From: Phallusia mammillata | Lineage: Eukaryota; Chordata; Ascidiacea; Phlebobranchia; Ascidiidae | Reading direction: 5' to 3' | Assembly (NCBI GenBank): GCA_003260075.1 | Contig: QLIY01000046.1 | Span: forward strand, 180,081 to 244,080 | Length of the DNA stretch: 64,000 nucleotides | Part shown: piece after piece, positions 47,501 to 57,757 of the stretch | Numbering within the stretch: position 1 is the first letter of the stretch | Layout of the letters: each line of letters begins with the position of its first letter | Position numbers and translations under genes: made by a program | Notes under the pieces: model-generated | What the model was told of the DNA's origin: nothing | Databases searched by the model: none | What the model saw: the letters and a program-made list of their open reading frames with translations, nothing else

Positions 47501-47587
47501 TACATTTCTGTTTGGTGTTGCAGATCTTTGATTAGGTGTTATTGGACGAACATTCTTTTTGACAGTTTTGGATGAGCTGGAACCCAT
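41556..47587 (-). CDS. TIR domain protein with C-terminal HEAT/ARM-like repeats, predicted N-myristoylated
   Basis: Exons: 47587-47398, 46851-46697, 46629-46535, 46387-46227, 45320-45143, 44064-43922, 43368-43237, 43109-42962, 42249-42142, 41688-41556; 1,443 nt, 480 residues, all phases agree. The N-terminus MGSSSSK fits an N-myristoylation site. A basic, proline/threonine-rich linker follows. TIR at about 45-185: KDVMISYSHQD (box 1), GVSVWVDESALTPGAVFLRE, LFIVLLSADSVQSKYCQDE. The glutamate of YCQDE (about residue 117) aligns with the catalytic Glu of SARM1 and plant TIR NADases. The C-terminal ~170 residues form paired helices (VIKVLLDLLYDEEHDVRVVA, LLGCLNNDDRLVRESGCLAL), HEAT/ARM-like. SARM1 has the reverse order with SAM domains; none are seen here. 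No named orthologue is recognised. Role inferred: NAD-linked or adaptor signalling at membranes. Confidence 0.85.
42587..42919. mobile_element. Probable hAT miniature element in TIR-HEAT intron (family G)
   Basis: Begins CAGGGGTCGATTTCGG and ends GGTTGGGCACCCCGG; flanks ATGTAGAA / CTGTAGAA match at seven of eight positions. Near the right end the unit AAAGTCGATCTCGAGAG recurs three times about 30 bp apart. The termini are imperfect, so the element is old. Confidence 0.6.
44496..45706. repeat. False 600-bp duplication containing TIR-HEAT exon 5, G(10) run 45094-45103
   Basis: Copy ~44496-45093 and copy ~45106-45706 are nearly identical, including a complete 178-nt exon (44709-44532 and 45320-45143) with one coding change (Thr/Ile). 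Because the left copy ends at the run and the right copy begins there, the exon is taken as single in the real gene. Including both copies would add 178 nt and break the frame. Confidence 0.85.
47097..47272. repeat. Short false duplication with G(10) run 47179-47188
   Basis: Copy 47097-47178 and copy 47191-47272 (about 82 bp) in the first intron of the TIR-HEAT gene, nearly identical. Same architecture as the other runs. Confidence 0.8.
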
Positions 47588-48576
47588 TTGTCGGTTACAA
47601 ACATCAAAATTTATAGTAAGGGTTCTAAAGTCTATGAACATAAAGTGGTCAAACTTGCTTACATTCACATGGATAAAGCTTTTCACACATAGGTTGTGAA
47701 ACTTCAATATTTTTATAAATATTCACGTTTTAGCGTGAGAAATCAGTAAAAACAATAAGAATATCCACATAACAAACAAAACTATTGACCTCAAGTCTTT
47801 CACACCAGAAAGTACTTCTGTTTATAAATGGATCTATAATAATTGTCACACATTGTATGTAATTCCTGCAAGGCCTTTCTTTCCAATCTGGTCTAATAGT
47901 TCAACATATTTGGCAAATAAAAGAAAATACTCCTAACCATATTTGCTGCAAAAACAAAACTCCTTGTATATTCCTTCTATGATTGCTTAAAAATTAAACA
48001 TCTAAACGTAACAAAATGCACCTCAGTTTGATTTAAATTTCGAAATTTAAGGGAGTTTTAGTTGACATTGCATGGCGTCATTACGCAAAGTTATTAAAAG
48101 TTAACGTAACTGTCATATGACGCAGTCGTTACTCGAAAGTCGAAACTCACTCACTCACTACGTCACGTTTCATGCGTGTACTTTTCCCAAATATTTTTAA
48201 AACTTGTGAGAAACGAACCTGGGGATTTTCCCTTGAATATGTCATTGACAACTGTGGACACGGTTGACTTAACTGCACCTGGCTTTATGCCAGTTCAGAA
48301 AAACGACTTTTTTACCTTGCTGTCACCTCTGTGTATTCCATATTTGAACTTATGATACTATCCACCATCAAAAACATTATATCGTCAATAGTGTTGCCAA
48401 AATGTATTTCGGATTCTGCATCAAGATTAATTTGCTGAATTGTTTATTTCTATGCCAACAATAAATAGTCGCTGTAGCGAAAGAATGTTATGGAACATTA
48501 CAACAAATGTAAATGGAATGAACAGAACTCAAAGATTTGGTTCCGTTTTAGACTGTTAGTTTACGAGTGTTGTAAC
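47588..48576. promoter_or_regulatory. Divergent promoter region of TIR-HEAT and RNF126-like genes
   Basis: About 1.1 kb between the two start codons, without other exons. It must contain both promoters. It is incomplete because a gap run (48590-48676) stops three bases before the RNF126-like ATG. No specific motif can be assigned. Confidence 0.5.
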
Positions 48577-48589
48577 TAGTAGTGGGACA

Positions 48590-48676
<87 letters not shown>
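48577..48676 (+). other. Start of a family F hAT element followed by an 87-G gap run
   Basis: TAGTAGTGGGACA at 48577-48589 matches the left end of the element at 40541. Then G(87) at 48590-48676 runs up to ATC-ATG of the RNF126-like gene. The missing sequence is probably the rest of the transposon plus the 5' UTR. Confidence 0.7.
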
Positions 48677-48677
<1 letters not shown>

Positions 48678-48679
48678 TC

Positions 48680-51600
48680 ATGGCAAGCGCTTTGGCAACT
48701 GAAATGTACTATTGTTACACTTGTGATCAAAGAATCTCTCCCATTACTGAGGTGAGGTACTATTTAATTATCAATGCAATCGTTATGTACCAATGCAATA
48801 TACATGTGCTTGTGGAAACTTACTAACAATGTTGAGCTATACCCAGCAAACTCCAGCAGTCTGTTTGTTCCAGCAGGTTTACAAATGCCCTGAAAATGAT
48901 TTAGGCATTAAAAAGCGTTGTAAAAATAGTAAGTTGTTACCTCTTATGGCCTCACAGAGCAGAACTTTCTGGAGGTCCGCCAAACTTCCTAATAACCATT
49001 GAAGTATTGAACCTTATATGATTGCCTTTACCTCTATAACAGTAAGCAATTTCATATTATTGCCAATCGAAACATCTCCTCCTTCAGGATTTGTGTTGTT
49101 AGTTACATAGTCTGTTTTGTAAAAGAATGGCTGTCTGCATAAAAAAGCACATCAGCAAATAAACTAAATATTTTATTGCAGGAAATTTTATGCCCAAACT
49201 GCAATACAGGGTTTGTTGAGCAAGTTCATGATGAGCAAGTTCATGATGCAAATAGGTAATCAAATTTGTACATAGTTTACAAACCCTGTACTGCCTTGTA
49301 TAAATGCATGCTACTTAACTTTAACATTGCTTGTGTTGTTTGACTTGGTTTTTGAAAACTGTCCTTTTCTAGTAGATTATTTTAAAAACACTAGTATGAT
49401 TGGGTGGGAATTGCCAGAAACCAGTGTTTCTAAACCTCTGGTTTAAAAATATGCTAGCCTGGTTGAGAAAATAGGCCTATTTTTTTGCTCAACCCATTCA
49501 AACAGGATTTAGGTCCAGGGGTGGCCAACCCGCGGCTCACGAGCCGCATGCGGCTCTTTGCCTGGTTTTATGTGGCTCTTACGTTGTTGTCGAAGTTTTA
49601 GGCCACCGCTAAATTTGGTTAGTTTGTGGCGATCTGGCACAAACTCGCTAAATGTAAAGTAAACCTATTACAATTTTCCTTTGGAACAAACTTACTATCG
49701 GTATGGCCACAAACCTTGCCTTGAAACTGTAGCAAATGGCTTGATTATGACGACAAATATCCAATTGTTAAACAATGAATGATTGCTCGTTATTGCGTAT
49801 AATGCAAATGAGACACAAAGCAGCAGCAATATTTACAATACCGTGTTCCGAAATAAATAATGTGTTAATCCGTTGTTTTTCGGGTTATGACCAACGTTAA
49901 AATTTATGAGCAGTTTGTATCCTGGTCTTGGGTCTGATTTGAGCGATTGATGGTGTTGCATGCATTAGTGACGTCCCTTGCATTTTTGTAAAACTCCACG
50001 CATATGCATGGGACGCATGCCCGTTAGATGAAAATATCGCGAAGTTTCTCATCAGGGACGATCTTGAGAGCAAACAATTTCTATTAAGTTAGCCTTCAAA
50101 ATGGCAGAGAAAACATATTTTAGTGCGAAACCAGACATGAATTTTATCGCACGTTTGTTTATGCAATTCGTTGAATCATAGTAATTACATAAATGTATGT
50201 AAAGACTATGGTTGAATTGAGTGTTTGTGTGTGTCAGACAGTGCAAACCATTTATTGTTGAAAGTAACTGGATTGTGGTCTGTACAGGCGAAATTGTGTG
50301 TGAGAGTATAATGTGGCTGTTTGTGGTAACCCAATTAAGAAATGTGGCTCTTTGTGGTAACATGGTAAAAAATGTGGCTCTTTGTCTTTGACCGGTTGGC
50401 CACCCCTGATTTAGGTGGTGCATAGCGATAGATAAGTCGTTGAGTGGTACACAATCCTTATAAGGTTAAGAACTACTGACCTAAACCATAGTTTCTCCAA
50501 CTTTCACCCCTATAAGTAACCTCATTACAGATTTTTGTGTTAAAACTGACCCCCAAGTTCCCTGAACTGCCTAATTTCGCACACCTCTTTTGGCTCACTT
50601 TTATTTGTCCAAAAGCATGTATAGTTTTTTCACTGCATATAATTATATAAAGCATTTTAGTTTTAGAGAAATCTGGAATATAGTGTATATTTGGGTTTCT
50701 GGTCCACTAACAAACATTTGTTTTGCCAAAAAAGTTTGACCCATATTATTTGCACACATTTGTTGCATTATATACATAAGTAAGCTGCAAACAGGTTGTT
50801 CTGATGTTTTTTTTTATTCATACTTTATTTTAAAAACAACTGTTTAAAATCGTTTTTTACAGTGATCCATTACATGATGAAATGGAACAAGACAATGCAA
50901 GTGGCAACCCTGTACCACCCCAGCCAGGATCAATGTCAAATCAAGATGTAAGCTTTTCTGAAAGTTGTATTGTAGCCAAATCAACTGTTATGATCACACT
51001 CACAATGTTTTTGTCAGGTTAAGATCACACAACTCAAACTCACAGTTTTTTTATTGTGTTGATGCTGTTTCATGCTTTGTATCTTAAACTTACTCTCCAG
51101 GACTAAACAGCCAACTTTAAAAACAAAAAAATTGATACTTGTTTCAAACTTGTATGTTTATGTTACTCTAATTTACTCCATAAACAAGTTTTATAAAAAA
51201 ATAGTCTATTGCAAGCAAGATTTCCAGCCTTAATGCAAGTTACTATGGACTGTGTTAAGCAGTTTATGTGATGAATAAACCCTATTAATGTTTGCCATAA
51301 GATTTGCTTTACAAATAACTCAACATTCATTTTGTATTGGTGCAGATGTTAAACATGTTCACCACATTTTTCGGTACACTGCCATTACATATGCAAGAAT
51401 ATCCTCAGTCTAGTACCCAACCTGGTAAGTGCATTTCTAATAAAAATGTAAAACATGTAAAGTAGTGAGAGTGTTACAACATATTATCTTTTTGTAAGGT
51501 CCTGGGCCAGCACGTTTTCCTCGGCAAGCTGCCAGAACTGCAAGTGATGCTGGTGGGTGAATTTTTTTTGTAATAAGTGTTAGTTTAAAACAAAATCAAC

Positions 51601-53205
51601 ATTATGTGTACCAAAAATAAGTACCATATAAAATACACTTACATATATTTGTTGTTGTACTTTAAAGTTTTAACATGCTAATTAATAGGGATGCGCCGAG
51701 CCGAGCCAGAACCCGAGTACTCGGTACCGAGCATCGCTGTTTTTAATGCTCGGTGCTCGGCCGAGCAGTTGCACAAACTGACCCGAGCGTTAAATTTGCA
51801 TATTCGTGCCCTGCTAACATATGTAACTAGTGTTCTAAAGGGTGTCTATAAACAAAAACGAATGATTTTTCAAATGCACGAGATGGTGGAAAACGCGTAC
51901 TTTATGGGCATGTACAGCTTAATAAAACACCGCCGGTGACGTAAGAGACCTTGTAGAGCTAAAACGTAGAAAGGGGATTTTTTGTGACGTCATAATGCAC
52001 CGAGCATTAAACTGAGATGCTCGGTGCTCGACCAAACAGAACATTTGCAGTTTTGGCACACCCCTACTAATTAATTAAAATTTTGCAATAAAAAAGCGTA
52101 AACATTGTTATAGGGTAAAATACCTGGGTCCTTAGAGCAAAAGAAATTCTTTCTAACTCCATTTATTTTAAATTGTTGGGCTTTTGGGCTTTTTGTAATG
52201 TGTACAAGGTGGACTCTGCTTAGTAATCTAAGAAAAAATAAAGATGTTTTGCTTTCTATTGTATACAAACCTTATAATGCTTTATTTTTTATGTTTACAA
52301 AATCTGCTGGATTTTTTCGAATAAGTTTGTTATTATTTTAGTGCCATATACTGGGCCTGGTTTAAACAGCACAGTACCTCAAAATTCTGAAGAAAACCCT
52401 GCCAGACCTAGTGCCTTTGTGACAAGAAGAAGAAGTTTAAACAGTCGCCAACCCCGCTCATTTATCGATGAGTAAGTTGTTTCTATTGTTAACAAACATA
52501 AGAATATAGAAGTAGCAAGTCTCTCAATATTTGCAGTCTCTGTTAAAACAAGTAGAACGTATTGTTTGGTATTGCTTAGTTTTTCTGTTAGGATAAGGCA
52601 TCGATTGTTTACTATCACACTGTCAAGATTACTTTTATGCTGGTGTTCATTTTTTAATTAGGGTTATACCAACGTTAAAGCAGTTCTATAAATATATATT
52701 TCTTTGCTGTTGTGCAAACAACTCAACTCACTGTTCTACAAAAACTTTCTCATGAAATATCATATTACAACATGGTGTTTGTCTTAGTGTGTTGCACAGC
52801 GCTATGGGGGCAGATCATCAAATCCAGTTTCCATTTGGAGGTGGAATATTTCCTCAATGGTAAGTTTGATATGCCATTCCATTTTCTGATCACGGAAAGA
52901 GAAAGTTTGTTTGTTGGTGTAATTGTAGATGAATATGTTTGTATTTGCTGGTAGAAGTTTTATCAAACTCTATAAAATTACAAAAACTTTGCCATTTTGT
53001 GAAACTCATCATAATGGTATTTGTACTAAAAATAAATTTATGTTTAAAAGGAGCAAAAATCTCCCTTATAACTAAATTTTAGTTATTTGTGGTATTGTTT
53101 GTGTGTGTTAATAAGAATCTTTATTTTAGGAATTTTATGGAACTCCACGGTAACAGTGGAGATTATGCATGGGGACCAAGTGGCCTGGATGACATAATTT
53201 CACAG
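48680..53205 (+). CDS. RNF126: RNF126/RNF115-type E3 ubiquitin ligase, first eight exons (partial)
   Basis: Cytosolic RING E3 family that recognises mislocalised proteins through BAG6. Exons 48680-48751, 49182-49255, 50863-50947, 51346-51424, 51499-51552, 52342-52471, 52788-52859, 53130-53205 join in phase to 214 codons. The N-terminal zinc finger is MYYCYTCDQRISPITEEILC, then PNC (Cys pairs CYTC and CPNC), like the BCA2 zinc finger. The middle is disordered with VTRRRSLNSRQPRSFIDED. The end has LHGNSGDYAWGPSGLDDIIS, matching '[20 protein letters not shown]', the stretch before the RING in vertebrates. The RING-H2 exon is not found up to 64000. Exon 2 has a tandem 15-bp repeat (EQVHDEQVHD). 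RNF115 and RNF126 are vertebrate paralogues; this is likely co-orthologous. Confidence 0.88.
49422..50478. mobile_element. Possible older hAT element hosting a nested insertion
   Basis: CAGTGTTTCTAAACC at 49422 and GGTTAAGAACTACTG ending at 50478 are inverted with a few mismatches. GTGGTACACAATCC before the right end is typical of such hAT tails. The family A element 49516-50408 lies between them, so it may have inserted into this older copy. Outer flanks CCAGAAAC / ACCTAAAC match at five of eight positions, so this is weak. Confidence 0.4.
49516..50408. mobile_element. Non-autonomous hAT element (family A) in RNF126-like intron 2
   Basis: Begins CAGGGGTGGCCAACCCGCGG and ends GGTTGGCCACCCCTG. 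The 8-bp duplication ATTTAGGT is at 49507-49514 and 50409-50416, with one extra C before the left end. 893 bp and inverted relative to 1562-2362, with the same AGCCGCATGCGGCTC motif and GTGGCTCTTTG repeats. The 123-codon frame inside (50052-50423, minus) has no transposase motif and is probably chance. Confidence 0.88.
51686..52066. mobile_element. Non-autonomous hAT element (family H) in RNF126-like intron 5
   Basis: Begins TAGGGATGCGCCGAGCC and ends GGCACACCCCTA, with perfect 8-bp target duplication CTAATTAA (51678-51685 and 52067-52074). Its arms repeat GCTCGGTGCTCGG motifs in inverse orientation. 381 bp, no transposase. Confidence 0.87.
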
Positions 53206-53969
53206 GTGAGTTAGTGCAAATTATCACAATGCCTTGATATTAAAAATAAGAAAACAATTGTTTAACCATGAGTTTTAAATTTTGTTTTATTTAAGCATGG
53301 GATGATACAAAAAATAATAAACATAATACAAAAATGAAATAGCTAGTTATCACAAACAAAATAATTGTACACGTGAGTAAGTAAACCATGGTTCTTTTTT
53401 GGGATTTCTTAGGATGCCAATAAAGTACATGCTGTTTGCAATAAAGGATAAAATCAATAGTATTCTATGCAGCACCAGGCTGCCTTTTGCATTGATTTAA
53501 GTGGGCTAGCAATTGTTTGAGGGGAACGGGGAAGTACAGTTGATGTTATTATGCTCCAACTTATTTTTGTTGGTTTAATAATGGAACGTGTACCATATGT
53601 CAAAACATGATTGTCGTATAGCGCTGATTGCTGGTGAGATGTGCAACAGTTTATTTGCCACTAGGTGTCGCTTACGGACCAACCTTGCACAAAATTAACC
53701 CTTGGAAATATTTACGTACTTGCCGCAAACGGGATAAGAGGTTTTGTTTTCTAATCATCTGTACTGGACTTACCACGCATTAGTTTTGTGACGTCACAAT
53801 AGACTCTTGTGTTGCGCGGGTTCGCAGGAGGGTCAACAAGGTCGCTTGAGAGCTGTGTGTATTGTAGCCCTGTCCTAACAGATAACCTATCTGTGTTAAG
53901 AGGCAGCAGCCCGCACTTACGGCAAAGTATGTTCGCTTTTGAGGATAGGAAACTTTTTGATGCAATGTT
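53206..53969. other. Sequence after RNF126-like exon 8, no exon found
   Basis: Begins with a good donor (CACAG|GTGAGT) at 53206. No RING-type exon or other coding match was found. Overlapping minus-strand frames at 53751-54059 have no recognisable motif. Confidence 0.45.
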
Positions 53970-54302
53970 GTGATTGGCAAGTCGCCTAAAATTGGTTGGT
54001 TTCTGTGTAGTTTCTTTAACATAATAGGAAAGGTTGTTATTTTTCTTGGGTAAATACATTTTAAGTTTGTAGATTTACCAGTATAGCAAACGAAAAAAAG
54101 TCCTGCTTCTATTTCTCACGTTTTTATATGCATGGGGGGGGGGACATTGGCAAGTCGCCTAAAATTGGTAGGTTTCTTGGTATTTTCATCAACATAATAG
54201 GAAAGGTTGTTATTTTTCTCGGGTGAATACATTTTACGTTGTTAATTTACCAGTGTAGCAAACGAAATAGGTCCTGCTTCTATTTCTTACGTTTTTAGAT
54301 GC
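53970..54302. repeat. False direct duplication with G(10) run 54134-54143
   Basis: Copy 53970-54133 and copy 54145-54302, about 160 bp, several substitutions and a small indel between them. No gene is affected. Confidence 0.8.
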
Positions 54303-54307
54303 AATAC

Positions 54308-54726
54308 TGTGTATTTTAGGAAGGTCTTAACTGGGAATGTGCAGTCAACTTAGAAATGTATTGATACTATGCTTGGATAGGTTTTGCATGTTATTGCCTA
54401 CGTGCCATTAAAACGATGTGCTAATATGCACATAACTTTGGACGCCTGTTCAGCCGTGCAAAATGTATGACGTCTTAGGCAATGTTACACAAATAAATCA
54501 GTCGTTTGGCATGGGGGGGGGGTGTGTATTATAGGAAGGTCAACGTGTAGTCAAAATAGAAATGTATTGCGACTGTACTTGGATAGATTTTGCACATTTC
54601 ATGTTATTGCCTGTATGCCATTAAAACGATGTGCTAATATGCACATAACTTTGGACGCTTGTTAAGCCGTGCAAAACGTATGACGTCTTAGGCAATGTTA
54701 CACAAATAAATCAGTCGTTTGGCATG
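54308..54726. repeat. False direct duplication with G(10) run 54513-54522
   Basis: Copy 54308-54512 and copy 54523-54726, about 205 bp each, with several substitutions and short indels. Immediately follows the previous duplication. Confidence 0.8.
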
Positions 54727-55242
54727 CGCTCTACTGTTGTCTCGTTGTGTTGATACAATGTATTTGTTAAAATACCAGTGTTTGGATTGAAAACAGTCCT
54801 GCACCATTTGTACACGTTGTGTACTTAGTAGCACTTACAACCGTTGCTTACGTATCACCAGACATGTTGATTTGATGGAACCTGCGCTATTGTTGCCTTC
54901 ATTGGTGTTTTGTAACAATGAACTTGAACAGCTGAACCGGTAAATTAAAATTTTCATAGCTTTTACAAACATTTCGTGCTGTCAATCAAAACGACCTTGA
55001 TCCTTATTTGGCCGAATGCGGTACTTGACAGAGGTGTAAGGTTGTCAAATTCATTTCAAATTCGGTAACGTTGATATGGAGATGTATTAATTAGTTTAGA
55101 TGCAGAAGGTTTGGAAGCATAAGCTCGAATTTCATAGAAATGGAAAAATAATGACCTTTATGTTGTAAATTGTTTTGCGTTTATGGATTTATGCTGTTTA
55201 ATATATAATGTGTCTTTATTTTCCTTCCTGCTAATCCTATAA

Positions 55243-55581
55243 CAACTAAAACGATATGTTAAATAAAAATTGTGTGTAGCTCAGGGGTGGCCATCTTTTG
55301 AAACATAGGTCATTTTGGATGATAAAAAAATGCTGCAGTTTCTAAGTCGCAATAGTGACACGATGTTCAAAACACATCAAGTCTGCAGTACTTCGAGCGT
55401 AAGACGGGGGGGGGGTTACAACTAAAACGATACGCTAAATAAAAATTGTGTGTAGCTCAGGGGTGGCCATCTTTTGAAACAATGGGCCATTTTAGACAAT
55501 AAAAAAATGCTGCAGTTTCTAAGTCGCGATAGTAACACGATGTTCAAAACACATCAAGTCTGCAGTACTTCGAGCGTAAGA
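55243..55581. repeat. False direct duplication with G(10) run 55406-55415
   Basis: Copy 55243-55405 and copy 55417-55581. Both copies include CAGGGGTGGCCATC, which resembles a hAT family A terminus, but no partner end was found. Confidence 0.8.
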
Positions 55582-55611
55582 CAGATAATTGCTTTTGATT
55601 TGATGTAAAGT

Positions 55612-55848
55612 GCTTTTTTCAGCAGTGGTTATAGCTGCACAAGCGACTGCAAAAAGTCCAATGGTTTGTAACTGCTTAGCTAGATGAACATCTCAAATGG
55701 CCGTGTTTAGCTGGGCATTAGAAAGGGGGGGGGGGTTTTTTTCAGCAGTGGTTATAGCTGCACAAGCGACTGCAAAAAGTCCAACGGTTTGTAACTGCTG
55801 AGCTAGATGAACATCTCAAATGGCCGTGTTTAGCTGGGCATTAGAAAG
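55612..55848. repeat. False direct duplication with G run 55725-55735
   Basis: Copy 55612-55724 and copy 55736-55848 with very few differences. The run is 11 but one G belongs to GAAAG of the flank, leaving 10 inserted. Confidence 0.8.
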
Positions 55849-56306
55849 CTTCTCGTTGACACGATTTGCTAATAGTAGCAACTTAAACTTGAATTTTGGG
55901 GCCCAGTTTAAATTATGTTCTGTGCACTTGGTTTTCCATATGCTATCACCAGACTTAGATAGAAACGAACTCGTGCCAAGTCTAGTCTCTACATTCTTCA
56001 GCCTGTCAAGTGGCAGCGCCCGCAAATCTGTGCAATATCTTGAGCAGAAGGGAGTGCCGGGAAAGCCCCTTTCTTATGCGTGACATGCCAACTTGACTTT
56101 GCCTGCATTCTGTTTATTGTTTGCATGCTACCCCCTTCGCAACAATGTTACCTCTCAATGACCCCTGCTTGAATCGTGACGTCAGAAGAGGAATTTTCGG
56201 GTGTAGTGGAATTTGTTACGCGATGCGTCACCTTATGTGGGTTCCTTTTTTGTTAAGAAAAGGAAACCGGAGAGAAATACAGTAAACAGTGCTAACTTTC
56301 CTTAAC

Positions 56307-56585
56307 AAAAAAAGCGGTTTCAACCTTAAACTGATTTTGAATATAAAATGGTTATTTTAAGACGTTGCATCTCCTGTATTATTTTTCATCCAAAAATGAC
56401 AGTTGATGCTTTTAATAAGTTGTCTTTTGAAAAATACTCTTAGAGGGGGGGGGGAAAAAGCGGTTTCGGCCTTAACCTGATATTAAATATAAAACGGTTA
56501 TTTTAAGACGTTGCATCTCCTGTATTATTTTTCATCCGAAAATGACAGTTGTTGCTTTTAATAAGTTCTTTGAAAAAACTCTTGA
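56307..56585. repeat. False direct duplication with G(10) run 56445-56454
   Basis: Copy 56307-56444 and copy 56455-56585, about 135 bp with substitutions and a few small indels. Confidence 0.8.
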
Positions 56586-57177
56586 AAGCAGATTTTAGGG
56601 TTTGGATGCTTGAGATTTAAGTTTTTGTTTTTAGCAAAACAACAGCAACTGTTTAATATGTCGTAAAGTTTTAATAGCGAACCTGCAATTAACAAGTATC
56701 TAAACCGAAGTTGTCAATCACAATACAACTCAAGGAGGCTTACACAAGAACGATGTAAACCAAGTGCTCTTTCCATCTTTTGTCGAACAATGCCGCATTG
56801 TAGTTGCCACGGAAATTAAGTGTTTGTGACGTAATTATGGTCAATTATCCACTTTCGAACGAAGTCTTTGTGCTTTGAATTAACACTTTATGGTAATAAA
56901 TAATTAGTTTTAAATTTGAGATGAAACTAAAGATTATTCTGGAGATGATGTTTATGATAATGTTTGCAAACTTTGACTTGATTCTGGTGCTGATTTTTGA
57001 TTATTTGACTTTTTGTTTCTCTGTTTGATTTAAGAATTAACTACTTTGTTTATGACATTGTATTACAGTTTTTAGTGGAGCGTTCCTTGTGGCAGAGTAC
57101 ATTTCTGGTATCACATATCACCAAAGGCGTAGACCTTTTAAATTGATCTTTATCGTATGTTGTTTTATGGCTTAAAA

Positions 57178-57197
57178 CAGTGTTTTTCAACCTTTTT
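57178..57197. mobile_element. Solo hAT-like terminus
   Basis: CAGTGTTTTTCAACCTTTTT matches a common hAT left terminus. No inverse end was found downstream, so either the element is truncated or its right end has decayed. Confidence 0.35.
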
Positions 57198-57757
57198 TTC
57201 AGCCACGGAACACTTCATGCATTACAATAGTGAAAGATCAACACGATTTTGTGGGTTGCGGACAGGTGCTTGTGTCGGCAGCATTGCAAACACGCAACAA
57301 AAACATGTTCCTATGTGCTCGTTAAGTGACGAAACGGCGCACGAATGAACCTGGAATAACCCCATAAACTGTGCACACGCCCGTCTTTAAAATTTGGTTT
57401 TGCCAGGTCAAGGGGTTAATCGTGAACTGCTGAACCTGATTGTGTCTGTAATAGCCGTGTATCGAGATTTGATTACAATGTGGTATTTGGCTAAAAACTC
57501 TCATCGTTACATAACGCATCCTTGAACCTGACGTGCGTTGAAGTTGCGATTTCGGGTTTCTAATGGGCCAAAGTGATATTGTGGATGTTTTGGGCTCAAT
57601 AAACTATTGGCGGAAGGTCAGGTGACCACATTGGCCAATCACAGCAAACTGCGGTACCAATCTTGGCACGTTGAGATAAATCTGCTTCCACAGCAGGGGC
57701 GTTTCACGCACGATTCTCGGTTGTTTACATACAGATTACAAACTCGACCCTGTAGCA

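Noticed and set aside
50052-50423. 123-codon minus-strand frame inside the hAT element
   Set aside because: No transposase or other motif; lies in repetitive subterminal sequence.
55288-55480. Complete hAT elements starting CAGGGGTGGCCATC
   Set aside because: Only one terminus is visible in each copy, and the copies belong to a false duplication.
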